NCBI GenBank assembly: GCA_019649035.1
Contig: BMAT01013642.1
Span: 157,568 to 195,609 of the forward strand
Source of the DNA: Elysia marginata
Lineage: Eukaryota > Mollusca > Gastropoda > Plakobranchidae
Reading direction: 5' to 3'
DNA: 38,042 nucleotides
Positions 11,101 to 21,562 of the stretch are shown piece after piece; within the stretch, counting starts at the first letter, position 1, and the number at the start of each line of letters is the position of its first letter. The notes beneath the pieces are model-generated. The model was not told the DNA's origin. It saw only the letters and a program-made list of their open reading frames with translations, and searched no databases. The position numbers were made by a program, and so were the translations under genes.

Positions 11101-14100
11101 ACTGGCTTGGAATTAGATCTAAAAAGATTGAGAACAGATGAATCACAACATTCTGACAAGGCTACGTCTTGCATGCTGCACAGATCTGTGTGAAATGAAA
11201 GGAAGGCTTACGTCTAGCAATTAGGCCTATCGCCCTGCAACCAAAAGGGGGAAACAAAGGCGGAGGGTAGGCGTGATCGGGACGAGAAGAAAGCCAATCA
11301 CACAATGCTACGCAGGCCAAGGGCTAGCCTACAGTCCACCTGCCACTGTCACTCAATAGATTACAGTGCGGGCGGCCGAGGTGTTGGCATCATCTGATTT
11401 GTTCATCCACGCCCCACAGGTCTTTGTCCACCTTTTACACTCTCTCTTCACACTCTTGCCCCCTTGTCTTACCCTTCACACAACATGCGTAGGTAGATAG
11501 GCCTGCGTTTTAACAAAGAAGATGCAAAATTTCTGCGGAGTGATGCTGGCCATGCCTTCAAAACGAGCTAGCTCACTTTCGCTAGCATTCCAGTGGTTGC
11601 CTGGTCCACTTAAAAGGTGCATTGTATTTTTTTTTTTCGATTTCATAGCGTGCGTTTCGCCGATATAACGTGCGTTTAGGGTATACTGATTATATAGAAA
11701 TAAATCGGTCATAGCGATTTGGCGTTAGTTTAACCGTAGCGTGCATTTAACTGGAGTGCGTTTAACTGGATACTACTATGTTGCATGGTAATATATTAAT
11801 TTATTTACAGAACGTGCATCAACTTTTATTTATTAAAATAGTTAAATACACAAAGTTTAGCTAGACAAAAATGGAAAAGGTATCTAGGTGTATGTTTGTT
11901 ACTTTATAATAATACCAGCTATGTTAGCCACTCCTTATTCTTCTCTCTATGTCATTAGACATTAAGATAGTATTGAGCTTTCAGATAAGAATTTTCTGGG
12001 TTTTAGTTCAAGCTTTCTATGGTGAACATTTCTTCACCCTACTCATCCTACAACACTACCTGGCTACAGGCAATGAAAGATCTCATATTGCGGGCTAGAA
12101 AACTATGCTGTTGGTAACAGCTGTTCCTTTGTGAATTCAGAGGGTGATTTGGTCTGTAAAAGCCTGTTAGTGTTAGGGTAATTCTACATTAAGTGCTTAG
12201 GGCATTAAAGTTGATTTAGCAGTATTTGAATGAACACATTTTTGTCGCTTTCTTTCTCATTCTCACTCTTAAATGAATATATTCCCTTTGCCTTTATATT
12301 TACTGCAAATGGGAAAATGGTTAAATTATTGTAAGAGACTTCTCCATCATCCTTTAAATCAGAAATGAGAACGTGGAAGTGCCCAGAGGTTGATGTTGAA
12401 GGCATTAAGCCTGAGTACAGAATGGGACACACAGCCACCTATGATCCTACTATGAGATGCATCTATGTCTATGGAGGTTCTAAAAATGCTAAGTGGTTTC
12501 GTGATGTGCACATGTTTGATCTTGATGAGCAGAAGTGGACTCTTGTAAAGGTGTTGTAAATATTGCATTTTTTTTTCTTTTTACAACACAATTTTTTTTC
12601 CTTGATTTTTGCCATGATCCCAGTATACTATGTTGTTTAGTTGCAATATTTATTTTGTTCTTTTTCAATATGGTTAGCTGAAATGTGGTTGCTCACACTG
12701 TTCCTCAATACCTATCAGACAGTAATTTACATCCTTCATCAATCTTCTCAGGCAATAATTCACAAGTTCATTCATACTTTTCAGACAGTAATTCATATTG
12801 CCCATTAATACCTTTCAGGCCTCAATTCTCATTTTTCATTTTTACCTTTTAGACAGCAATGCATAATATGTTTGTTTTTCAGCCAAACTGAAGAATAGGA
12901 TATGATTTGCCCATAATTATAACAGTGCTATACGAAATGGTTAAAGTGTTATGCAAATTTTAATACTTGCTACAGGATATTTTGAATATCTAAGATGAAG
13001 TTTATATATTGTTTACAAAAATTTTGTGATTTTAGCTTTATCTGATATACCTACTGTTAGTATTAGCATTGACCTTTTTTTAAACTTCATTAAGATACTA
13101 TGTGATCCGCTTATATCAACATGTTTTTGGAGGTCAAAATAGAATACAAAGACACTGAGGAAAAATAGGTGGGAGGTAACGAGGCTGAAACCATTTGTAA
13201 TAAGTAATTACTTTCTTTGTTTTGTTTTACAAATGGATATGACTTTGGGAGACTTTAACATTTATTTTGCTGTGTTGTTACTTAGTTTTGAGAAATGAAA
13301 TCATTTATTAAAAAAAAAAGCTATAACTTCTTTCTTTTTTTTCTTTACTTCTTGTTTTTTTTTGTTGTCTTTTTTAACCAACTTGGTAGTCAGCTTATCG
13401 ATGAACCAAAAAAGGGCAGGGAAAATGTAATTGCTTTGTAAGGTTATAGAGGGAAAATATTGTGTCAAAGCAAAAGATGTTGGTATGTCAAAATATTGAT
13501 AGAGTGGCTGTCAATATAAGTGAATTTTACTGTAGTTCAGACAACAAATGTTGTTGTCAGGTTAACAATAGCAAGATGAACATTTCATACTCATATCATT
13601 AGACTCCTAATGCTTCCCCTAATGTGTCCTTAACCATTTGCTGCAACATAACATCTGTAGTTCTTTTCTATAATCACTTAAAGATTAGCTTCTTTTTAAA
13701 ATATCTTTCTTACAATTTAGTTATATATGCTAGCTGTAGAAGACTTAAAAGTTACTTACTTAGGCAGAACAAATTATTATAACAACATTATCATTCAATA
13801 TAAGAAAAGTATTTTCATATCTTCATTTCTGTTCATAACGGTACCATGAATAGGTAATTTTCATTATGTTTTTGTAGTCTTTGAGGCATTAGTATTCAAG
13901 TAACTGGCTTAGTATGAGGTGGGTTGACATTGCTTCACCTATACCCTCAGAGTACTTTCTGAATGTTCTTTTATAATTATCATTCAGTAATTCATAGCTG
14001 TTTGGTAATCCAAGGTATTGATTTTCTATCCTTACTTACAGTGATCAACCTAGTTGTGCAAAAATGTTAAATCTGTTGTCTTGATTATTTCCAGACTGAA

Positions 14101-17100
14101 GGTAAAGCACCTACGCGGGCATATCACAGCACTACTTTGCACAGGCATGAACTTTGGGTGTTTGGTGGAGTGTTTCCTCGACCAGATCCTCAACCAGATG
14201 GTTGTGACAATGAGGTTCACATTTTCAGTCCTATCATGCAAAATTGGTATAAGCCGATTGTCATGGGCGAAAAGCCAAGATCAAGATCTGGGTACGTTTT
14301 TATGTATTTTTTAAAAATTTCTAATTAAATCTGTTTTCTGTGCAAGGTACTATATTTATCTGCATATATTAAGTTATTCCCTGTGCAAGGATAGGGGCTC
14401 CCGTCATGGGTGTTTTTTTTCTTGGATGAGAAGAAAAAAATGAAAGATAATTTTCCAGGATGAGATAACTTTCTGGGAAGGAACATTTACGAGGATCAAG
14501 TTTTTTTCCTCCTCGGGCGATAAACAAACAATTTAGCTGTGTTTTTGGGGTACCTTATTTTCGATTCGCTTTAACAGGCCCTTTCCATGGCAAATCCTGC
14601 TGGCCCAAGCCTGAGACAAATCTTGCATCCCTACTGTCGGGAAGCCCTACTTGTTGTTGTGGCGTCATACCGCTAGCGCCGTTCTGATTCGCCTACTCTT
14701 ATGGAGTGCTCTAATTTTATCGTCAGCTGTTGAAATATACTCTTGAGAGCTATAGATGCCGACTGTGGCGTTCTCAATTTAAGTCTCGCAGGGGCACAGC
14801 ATAGCTTTTATGTCGTTTTTATTCTAAATTTAGATACCACCCTATGACGGCTCAGGGCGGAATGTGAGAAAGTGTAAACATTTTGCACTGCGTTTTTCTT
14901 TCCATGTAGTTTCACTTCTTACGGACTTTGAAAATAGTTCAATTTACAGATACGTATTGAAATGTATGGAAAGCCGTAATAAACTAACGACGTAGATCTA
15001 GATCTACCTTAAAATTTTTAGGTAACCGTTTGAACAAAGTTACTAGATTAGATCTAGATCTATTTTGCAAAACTTGGAATGAGTTTCTAAGCCACAGAAT
15101 TTGAGATCATGAGTAATATTGAAGATTATCTATCTATTAGCGTGAGCATAGATTTAGATCTTCAAACTAGACCTATATTAAGGCTTATAACGTCAATTTG
15201 TGCTTGATTATTAGATGTAAATTTAGGTCTACACACAAAGGTCAGTTCAAGACATTTACTTATAAATTCTTCTAATGTAAATTTTCTTGATCTTGCGAAA
15301 CGTAACTCGCAGCATGGCAGGGGCTGAGAAAGTTTTGACATGCCAAACAAAAAACTCCAGAATTGATACTGATTTTGCCATTTGTAACTTTGTTCAAACA
15401 ATCCAAAAATAGCCAGCCAAAATACAAATTTTTGACAAAGTTGGTCAATTTAACCTTGTCTGCCTTTAGTTAGCCCATTGTTGAAGAGTCTTTTAACCTG
15501 ATAAACAATATCATGGAGAGAGACAGGACCAGGATAACACCTGAGAATTTTGAGACCTTTCTCATGATCAAGCAGCACTTGAAAACTGCTCACAAAACAG
15601 CTGTGACATTTTCAGTTAGTTTAAATATGAGAAACAAAATATCGCTTTAATGCAGGACCTCTACTATTATTTATATTAGATAAGGGGGTTTGCATTTCCG
15701 CCTTCATTTTCATGGGTGGACAAATTTTAGTATGTTGTTAATAACACATTTCATGGGTGGTGAAATTTTTCAGTAACACCCATGGCTCCCCTTCTTGTTT
15801 CTTTTTTTTTTTTTAAATTTGGATGTTACAGTGAATCTGAGTTGTCTCCCTTGCTAAATTAAGGAAGGGACATACATCATTCTTAGATAGATGCTTTCGA
15901 GATAGTTCATAGCAGTTTTTGATGATGAGAACTTAGTTCTAGCTTTTGCCCTATCACAAGTACCAAATTTATTTAGGCTGAAGTGTTCACTCTGACATTA
16001 CTTACTTGGGGAGAAAAGTGTTAAGATGTTGAGATTCAATAAATATGAGAAAGTTTTTAATTGGTATTTAATTGGAAGGCAGTTTCTTGTGAACAATTTT
16101 CCTTATAGGATGTCAATGCATAAAGAAAAAGCGTTTTATTTATCTCGGTGTATAATCTCTATACACCTCTGCTTAATCAATAGATAAAATGGATTATATT
16201 TGAAGCTTTTCAGCAAAGGAGATAAGGAATTTAAATTTGAGTCCTTGACACCAGCATGAAATTTTTCTACATTGGATGAAAGCTTCTTGCAACTGTATTT
16301 ATTTCCACTTTGTTGTAGATTTTAGATTGTGTAGGTTCTGTTTCTTTTCTCTTTCAACAGCCACTCGGCAACCTTGATCAATGACAATCTTGTTGTCTTT
16401 GGAGGCTGGGACTTTCCATATTGCTACAATGATCTCTTTGTGCTGGATCTGAGTAAGTTCTTGGAAAAATCCAGTAGTAAAACGTTTGTAAATAAAAATA
16501 AAGTTGAAATCAGTTGTTGGCTTCGCTAAGTTTAACCAAAAAAATAGCCTTTGCAATTCACAGAGGAAATATGAGTTCATAGTCTTTTTTTTTTTAATTA
16601 CATATTTCTTTTCCTTTAGTTATGGATTAAGTTGTAACAATGATATTTTGGCATGGATGCTAGAGTGATATGGAATTGATGAGTGCTTTCCAAGGTGAGG
16701 TAAAAATCTCCAGGTTTAGAAAACATCGCACGTAACTTACTGATATTATGTATCAGCATTTTCGTTAACCATTTTGGGTGATGAATTTATTAGAGAACAA
16801 AGTTGAAACCTTATGGTTTTTTTTCTAAAGACAGCAATATCAGAGATGATAGAGGGGGCCAATAATTTGTTCTCTAAACCTGAAGGATCACATAGAATGA
16901 TATTGATCTGCAATTTTTTTTCATACACCACTTTTTTATTGACGTTATGAGTCACATTGTTTCATATGGTTCAATGAGTATGTTTTCGCTCTCCTATCAA
17001 TATACGACCACAAAATCAATTTTGCTCAGCCACTGATGCTAACGAATGGGAAGGCTTATTTGTGGGGTGTTTCACATTCTTGAACTAATTATCTCTTGTT

Positions 17101-20100
17101 TTTTCTGCAAATATTTTTGAAATGATTTTGTCAATTATAAAAGACAAGGCTTCAATAGTTTTAGTGCACGTTTTGGCTGTGGGTGATCTTATCTTTTTGA
17201 GTGTTCGGTAGAAGATGCAATGACTGCTCATCAAAGAATTTTTGTATCATCATCATCCAGTGCCATGCTTTGAAGCGTCGGCGATCACGTTTCTCCATAA
17301 CTCCCGTTGTCCCATAGCTGTCATTGTCTCTGTCGAACTTCCAGATCCCAGCCAGCGCTTTAGTCCATCCATCATTTTTTCCCTTTGTTTTCCCCTGCCT
17401 CTTTTTCCATCAAGCTTTCCTGTTGTTATGAGATGTTCTAATTTTTCTCTCCGCATGACATGGCCTAGAAAAGTGGCTTGACGTTTTCTTATGGTCTTGA
17501 TAAGTGGTCTTCTTGAATTAGCTTCAATTAATACAGTCTCGTTTGACTTTCTCTCTGTCCAAGAAATTCGGAGCATTCGTCTAAGAAACCACATTTCTGT
17601 TGCCTCAAGTTTTGCTTCCATTTGTTTTGATATGGTCCATGCTTCGCAAAAAAGAAGAGAACAAAAGAATAAGTTCTATGTAGCATTGGAGGACTCTTTT
17701 CCTTGTTTGGATAGAAATATGTTTATTTGTTAGGACTGCTCTCATCTTCTGAAAGCTGGTCTTTGCATGTGCAATTCTAGCTGCTATTTCATAAGATATG
17801 CTGATGATACAGTATTAATTGCGGAAAACAAAGATGACTTGCAAAAGCTCCTTAATATTGTGGAAGAGGAGAGCAGGAAAAAAAGGACTAGAACTGAACA
17901 GTAAAAAGACAGAAGTGATGGTAATCAGTCGGAAACAAGAACCCCCAAAATGTGACATATTCATCAATGATGCTAAACTTAAACAGCAGGATAAATTTAA
18001 ATACTTGGGAACAATAATAACAAGCTACGGTAGAAACAACAATGAAATTTTTGTATAGTAAATAGAATTATAGTGTTACAACCAAGAGTATTGCTGGAGA
18101 GTGAGAATGTGCATCAGCCATCTTGCAGTTCTATTTTTATGTTTTAATCTTTAACATATATGTGTTATACAAATTTAAAAACAAATCTTTTGGGATAAAT
18201 AAAGTTGTCTTATTTTATCCTCAGCAACTGTTGAGTGGTCAGAGCCTAAATTTTTTGGAAAGCCTCCCAAACCCAGAAGGTAAGTTTTGATTTACAATAA
18301 AGCCTAAATATTTATTTCTTGCACTGGTAAAAATAACTCACAATGAACTGAGCATATTGAGCAGGAAAATCTTAGCAAGCCACTTTTGGTTTAGATACAG
18401 ACACTGCCTCATGGTATATATGTTGAAACTAGAGCATTTACTGATTCCCTGAGGTATTTTACTTTCCAGCAACTGAGCAAGTCATGGTTTGGTTGATCTC
18501 AAAATACTACCCAAGAAATTTCCCTACTTTTTTTTTTTTTTTTTTACAATTAACCTTCACCGCCACTCGCTATTTGTATACTTAAACATCATTCGTGGGT
18601 GATTGTCACCCGAACTGTTTTGAGCAATCTATTTTGAACTCTCCCATTCGCCACTCGTGGGTGAAAAACACCCAATTTAGCTCTGACGGCTCATTGAGAC
18701 TATACGGGTGAATTTCACCCACAAGTGGATTCTGCTTAGTCAGCATGCGTATTAAAAAAAATGATTAAAAATAATTTGTCATTAATTTCATTGAACTAAT
18801 TTCATAAAATAAAAGAAATATGAACCGTTGAGGGATACAACGGGTTTTTAGAGGCAAAATGGGTTATTTTTAATAAAATTAAGCTCATTGCTTTTTGTTC
18901 TGGGTGTTTTTCACCCACGAGTGGCGGTGAAGGTTAAATGCCAATATAACCATTGAAAGCATAAAATAGGTCTGCTACCTAAAGGATATTTTGCGCCTGA
19001 TACTTTCTCTAGCCAGAGGCATTTTGTATAAATAGTGCAAACTATGTCCAACTCAGTGGTACAAATCAGGGCCCCTTCTCCTTGACTGTAACTTAGTGAG
19101 TTTACATATTTGTTTTCAAGGAACCAAGATAAAGTTCAGCACCAGAAGGCAAACTTAATTTAAATGGCAATCTCTTTTTATTTTTTTTTTTCAGCTGGCA
19201 TGCCTCCACTGAGATAACAGAGAATCGTATTTTTATACATGGCGGCTATGATGGTGACAATGCTCTACATGATGCCCACATTTTTGACTACTGTAAGAAT
19301 TCTAGGTTTTCAAATATCAAACTTCAAATTTATATATTGAAGTGTATTTAATTTTGATTACAACTTTGACCTAATAGTGTATGGAATTTCATTCAAGCAC
19401 GATTTCTTCAAATGCTGATCACTCTTAATCACAGCTTCATCAAACTGCTTCATTTTCCCCTGCCAATTTCCTTTTTAATTTTTAATTTCTTATGACTTCC
19501 GCTCTTTTGTTGAATTAATTCGAGCAAGTAACATTGTTCCCTTGAACAATTTGAGTCTGATTTGAAAACAAACATTTTGACTCTGACAACACAAAATAAA
19601 TAATCCACAGCCACCATTATTTTCTGTCTTAGCAGTCGTTTCGCTTAAACAACTTTAATTATAAAAAATCTGTGTTCCATCTGTCCATCCCTATATACAC
19701 ACACACATCTTGCCACAACCAGATTGGTATAAAATTGTTGAATATTGAGATATCGATTCCAAACCAAGCTAGAAAAATGCAGAATTTTTTTCTCGATATC
19801 AGTATTTGAACGTCATTTTCATCCAATACTGCATATACTAGGCTTTTCATTCAAATGGCAGAACAGTAGTTCAAGGAAAGGAAAAGGCAGCTACTCTGTT
19901 ACAGTCAGATAGAGATCTATATCTGCTATAGCTGAGGAAGTTTGATAAACGGTGGGCAGTAATGATGTCATATCCACAATATGCAGTTTTAAGCCCTGTC
20001 TTAAAAGCTTGCCTCTCCATATTCACAGAGGAGAGTCATCTTTCACTTGAGTGCAATGAACACCATTATCACTAGTGTTTCCAACAGACTGGATATAGGA

Positions 20101-21327
20101 ACATTCTAAGCTATCCATAAGCTTAACTACAAGCCTCTAAATAGTGGGAAAAGTTGCATAAAATTCTTTCATAGGGAACTATATGCAAACTGCAAGCAAG
20201 AAAATGAAGTCTCATGTAGAGAAAAATAGAAATGGAATCAGGATTAATTTTAAAAAGATATCCATTCATCAGCAAGCTAAAGACATCAGGTCAGCTGTTG
20301 AAAAAAGAAGAGATTCCACAATTGTCATAGGTGTTACAACAATAGAGAATGAGCCCCTTATGTCATCTGTTGAGTCTATTGTATCACAAGGCTAACCATC
20401 TGCTACAACCATAGTGTAGCAGAAAGCAAGCAATAGTAAAAGGAAGATCCTTATTGCAGAATCAGATCACATGTATTGTAAGGAAACCAGTAAGGATTTA
20501 AGAGGTTTTTTTAAACTAAGGTTTAAAATCAAATAATTCGGTATAGTAATTGTCTTCCTATACATTTTTGGACAAGTTTCAAAACGTTGAGTAATTTCAG
20601 AGAATTTATTTATTGAAGCATTTACATCCCTGAAATAAGTACCCGGTATTGGTCTCTTAATTTTAAAGCTGTGAAAAAGTTTTTGTGTATTTCATCTTGT
20701 AAATTGGAGAAAAATCAAACATTACCATTTAAAACACTGAAGGGTTGCGAGAGCTAGCATCTATTATTACACATATTAATCAATACTTATCTTAAAGTGA
20801 CATAATTGCCAAAGATACAGGGGTCTATATGAATACAAACTAAACAAGATTGAAGAAAAATATTACAAATCTGTATCATGTTTAGTTGGTTTTTCTTTAT
20901 TATCGAGTCATTGAAAGATACACTAGTTCTTTAACTTTGGGAGGAGTTTTTAGTGCAGCAATAGATTATCAGAGTTCTAGTTTTATTTCACCATTTCTGT
21001 GATAAAAATACATGATTATTTAAATTCTCTTACAGAAGTGGCCACATGATTCTTTTGTCTGTCATCTTTCCAAGCTTATTATGTTGTTATTTATTTGATC
21101 TACAATTGTTTTTTTCAGACAGCAAAACGTGGCAAGAACTAGTTATGGAGAATGCCCCCTCAGCTAGAGCTGGCCACACCTGTCTGCGCTTGTTTTCAGA
21201 CTACGAGAACCAGGATGAGGACGAGGTCATCATTTTTGGTGGCGGTGACAACGATGGAAGCTACTTCAGTGACATGCTCTCCTTTTATGTGCCCCACAAT
21301 CCAAAAATTTATGAGATAAATGAGTAA
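5042..21327 (+). CDS. Kelch-repeat protein, 11 coding exons, 571 residues
   Basis: Joined exons: 5042-5136, 6223-6399, 6644-6851, 7714-7987, 8653-8775, 12363-12550, 14095-14291, 16361-16452, 18225-18279, 19195-19292 and 21119-21327. Together they give 1716 nt (571 codons plus TAA). Every junction is GT-AG and keeps phase. An in-frame TAA at 5000-5002 supports the start. Residues 1-251 match no domain I know; they are polar, with S/T-P sites and a basic cluster (about 168-192, including TKRSRD and PKSRRHR) that could be a nuclear localisation signal. Residues 252-571 form six kelch motifs with Gly-Gly pairs at 275, 330, 379, 435, 486 and 543 and matching Trp residues (for example 297, 351, 456, 507), consistent with a six-bladed protein-binding propeller. 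The repeats recall RABEPK/KLHDC-type proteins. No BTB, BACK or F-box is visible, so it is not a KLHL adaptor, and orthology is unassigned. Confidence 0.88.
5281..5308. repeat. 28-bp perfect AGATCT palindrome (intron 1)
   Basis: GAAC, then TAGATC repeated three times, then TAGTTC: the 28 bases equal their own reverse complement. It is one of many AGATCT/CTAGAT runs in the window, for example near 5157-5173, 5750-5785, 14995-15006, 33765-33782, 34735-34755, 35088-35105, 35956-35971 and 37945-37957. Confidence 0.9.
6223..6399 (+). CDS. Kelch gene exon 2
   Basis: A pyrimidine-rich acceptor (TTTATTCCACAG) and a donor (ACAG|GTAAAA) bracket 177 nt. It completes codon 32 and adds residues 33-90, a Lys/Ser-rich polar segment with no recognised domain. 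Confidence 0.8.
6644..6851 (+). CDS. Kelch gene exon 3
   Basis: Acceptor GAACATCAG, donor GAG|GTGAGT. Contributes residues 91-160. A hydrophobic stretch with VTLEAVVVCAA suggests a folded beta/alpha segment, followed by a Ser/Asn/Lys-rich linker. It ends in phase 0. Confidence 0.85.
7714..7987 (+). CDS. Kelch gene exon 4 (basic linker)
   Basis: Acceptor TTTCACTTCAG, donor AGAG|GTATGA. Encodes residues 161-251, rich in Ser, Thr, Pro, Lys and Arg, with TPKVPTKRSRDGD and TPNPKSRRHRG. It looks disordered and may carry a nuclear localisation signal and proline-directed phosphorylation sites (inference). Confidence 0.87.
8653..8775 (+). CDS. Kelch gene exon 5 (repeat 1)
   Basis: Acceptor AACTTGACAG, donor CCAG|GTAAAT. 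Starts the propeller: R-W-G-H at 258-261 and Gly-Gly at 275-276. The matching Trp of repeat 1 falls in the next exon. Confidence 0.9.
10702..11778. mobile_element. pogo/Tigger-like element in intron 5
   Basis: The left end CAGTAGTATCCGGTTAAACG (10702) matches the complement of the right end, whose reverse reads TAGTAGTATCCAGTTAAACG (to 11778). Further 'GTGCGTTTA' repeats lie inside both ends. Pogo/Tigger elements typically start CAGT and insert at TA. A TA precedes the left end, but the right TA is not clean. About 1.08 kb with no transposase frame, so a non-autonomous or eroded copy. The long intron 5 (8776-12362) otherwise shows only AT-rich sequence. Confidence 0.7.
12363..12550 (+). CDS. 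Kelch gene exon 6 (repeats 1-2)
   Basis: Acceptor TTTAAATCAG, donor AAAG|GTGTTG. Completes repeat 1 (Trp297) and carries repeat 2 with R-M-G-H at 312-315, YVYGG ending at 331 and Trp351. It ends in phase 0. Confidence 0.92.
14095..14291 (+). CDS. Kelch gene exon 7 (repeat 3)
   Basis: Acceptor TTATTTCCAG, donor CTGG|GTACGT. Repeat 3 has ELWVFGG ending at 380 and an extended loop rich in Pro and Asp before the next strand. The exon closes with R-S-R-S-G of repeat 4. Confidence 0.92.
14386..15797. mobile_element. hAT-like DNA transposon fossil in intron 7
   Basis: The left end CAAGGATAGGGGCTCC (14386) pairs with the complement of the right end (reverse reading CAAGAAGGGGAGCC, ending 15797). 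Both arms continue to a shared ATGGGTGTT. The interior carries an hAT-type C-terminal transposase remnant, listed separately. Ends of CA(A/G)GG type fit hAT. No 8-bp duplication is recognisable outside these ends, so the exact borders are uncertain. Confidence 0.55.
15474..15650 (+). pseudogene. hAT transposase C-terminal dimerisation remnant
   Basis: An open + frame between TAG (15471) and TAA (15648) includes PIVEESFNLINNIMERDRTR, followed by a P-E-N-F-E-T-F-L-M-I-K stretch. This is the E-x-x-F-(N/S)-x-x-(N)-x-x-x-x-x-x-R pattern of the hAT family dimerisation region, which is near the C-terminus of these transposases. Upstream parts are not readable. It fits the flanking hAT-type ends and is not a cellular exon. 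Confidence 0.55.
16361..16452 (+). CDS. Kelch gene exon 8 (repeat 4)
   Basis: Acceptor CTTTCAACAG, donor CTGA|GTAAGT. Encodes NLVVFGGWDFPYCYNDLF, the Gly-Gly strand (435-436) and outer strand of repeat 4. Confidence 0.92.
17237..17247. repeat. Left 11-bp target-site duplication of the intron 8 LINE
   Basis: AATTTTTGTAT, identical to 18046-18056 in the same orientation, directly abuts the (ATC)n tail of the LINE. Confidence 0.85.
17248..18045 (-). mobile_element. 5'-truncated LINE with 5' inversion (twin-priming type), intron 8
   Basis: A reverse-transcriptase fragment is split into two pieces facing each other. 17248-17792 reads on the - strand and holds the C-terminal part, with motifs such as RRMLRISWTERKSNE and FLGHVMRREKLEH, ending in a (GAT)n 3' tail. 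17793-18045 reads on the + strand and holds the more N-terminal part, with the YADD catalytic motif at 17797-17808 and FKYLGTII. The + piece ends at N-N-N-E-I just where the - piece begins E-I-A-A-R-I-A, so together they cover contiguous RT. The repeat-type tail and sequence resemble RTE/craniofacial-development-protein-2-like mollusc LINEs. Perfect 11-bp duplications flank it. Frames are broken at two homopolymers (A-run 17878-17884, A-run near 17647). Confidence 0.85.
18046..18056. repeat. Right 11-bp target-site duplication of the intron 8 LINE
   Basis: AATTTTTGTAT, identical to 17237-17247; the first three bases may also belong to the LINE because of microhomology. Confidence 0.85.
18225..18279 (+). 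CDS. Kelch gene exon 9 (55-nt exon)
   Basis: Acceptor TTTATCCTCAG, donor GAAG|GTAAGT. Only 55 nt, carrying the Trp456 strand of repeat 4 and the P-P-K-P-R linker. Phase agrees on both sides (2 nt in, 2 nt out). Confidence 0.87.
18554..18933. mobile_element. piggyBac-like MITE in intron 9
   Basis: Perfect 16-bp terminal inverted repeats, CCTTCACCGCCACTCG and its complement, are flanked on both sides by TTAA (18550-18553 and 18934-18937), the piggyBac target-site signature. The 380-bp interior has no coding frame. It carries four 15-bp palindromes of the form GGGTG-N5-CACCC at 18597, 18659, 18706 and 18902. Kolobok also uses TTAA, so the superfamily is likely but not proven. Confidence 0.85.
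19195..19292 (+). CDS. Kelch gene exon 10 (repeat 5)
   Basis: A long pyrimidine tract and TTTCAG acceptor, donor TACT|GTAAGA. Encodes S-W-H-A-S and RIFIHGGYDGDNALHDAHIF, repeat 5 with Gly-Gly at 486-487. Confidence 0.92.
21119..21327 (+). CDS. Kelch gene exon 11 (repeat 6, stop)
   Basis: Acceptor TTTTTTCAG. Encodes Trp507, repeat 6 (R-A-G-H at 519-522, VIIFGGG at 539-545) with an acidic insert of Asp/Glu between its strands, then a short tail to TAA at 21325-21327. No AATAAA lies between the stop and the pogo-like element at 21563, so the 3' UTR may run into that element, where ATTAAA (21660) and AATAAA (about 21767) occur. Confidence 0.9.
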
Positions 21328-21562
21328 TACTTCTGCAGTATAATAACTTGCTCACCATGCAAAACAAGGGATGTAAAATTTTAAAAATGCACTTTGTATT
21401 TGAAATGTGGTAAAAACATTGTGTACAGTTTCCTCCATAGCTCAATGGCTCATCATTTCACCTCAGTTTTCAACTTGTAGAGCGTTGCATGATTTACATA
21501 AAATGATTTTTGTATGAAATAGTTGATTTGCAAAGTAATGAAAGGACACTAATTTTGAAATA
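21328..21562 (+). other. Probable 3' UTR of the kelch gene
   Basis: AT-rich sequence after the TAA with no open frame and no AATAAA. Assigned as 3' UTR only from position. Confidence 0.4.

Noticed and set aside
20183..20395. 70-residue + frame in intron 10 of the kelch gene
   Set aside because: Composition is protein-like, but it has no recognised homology or convincing splice sites, and kelch exons 10 and 11 join in phase without it.
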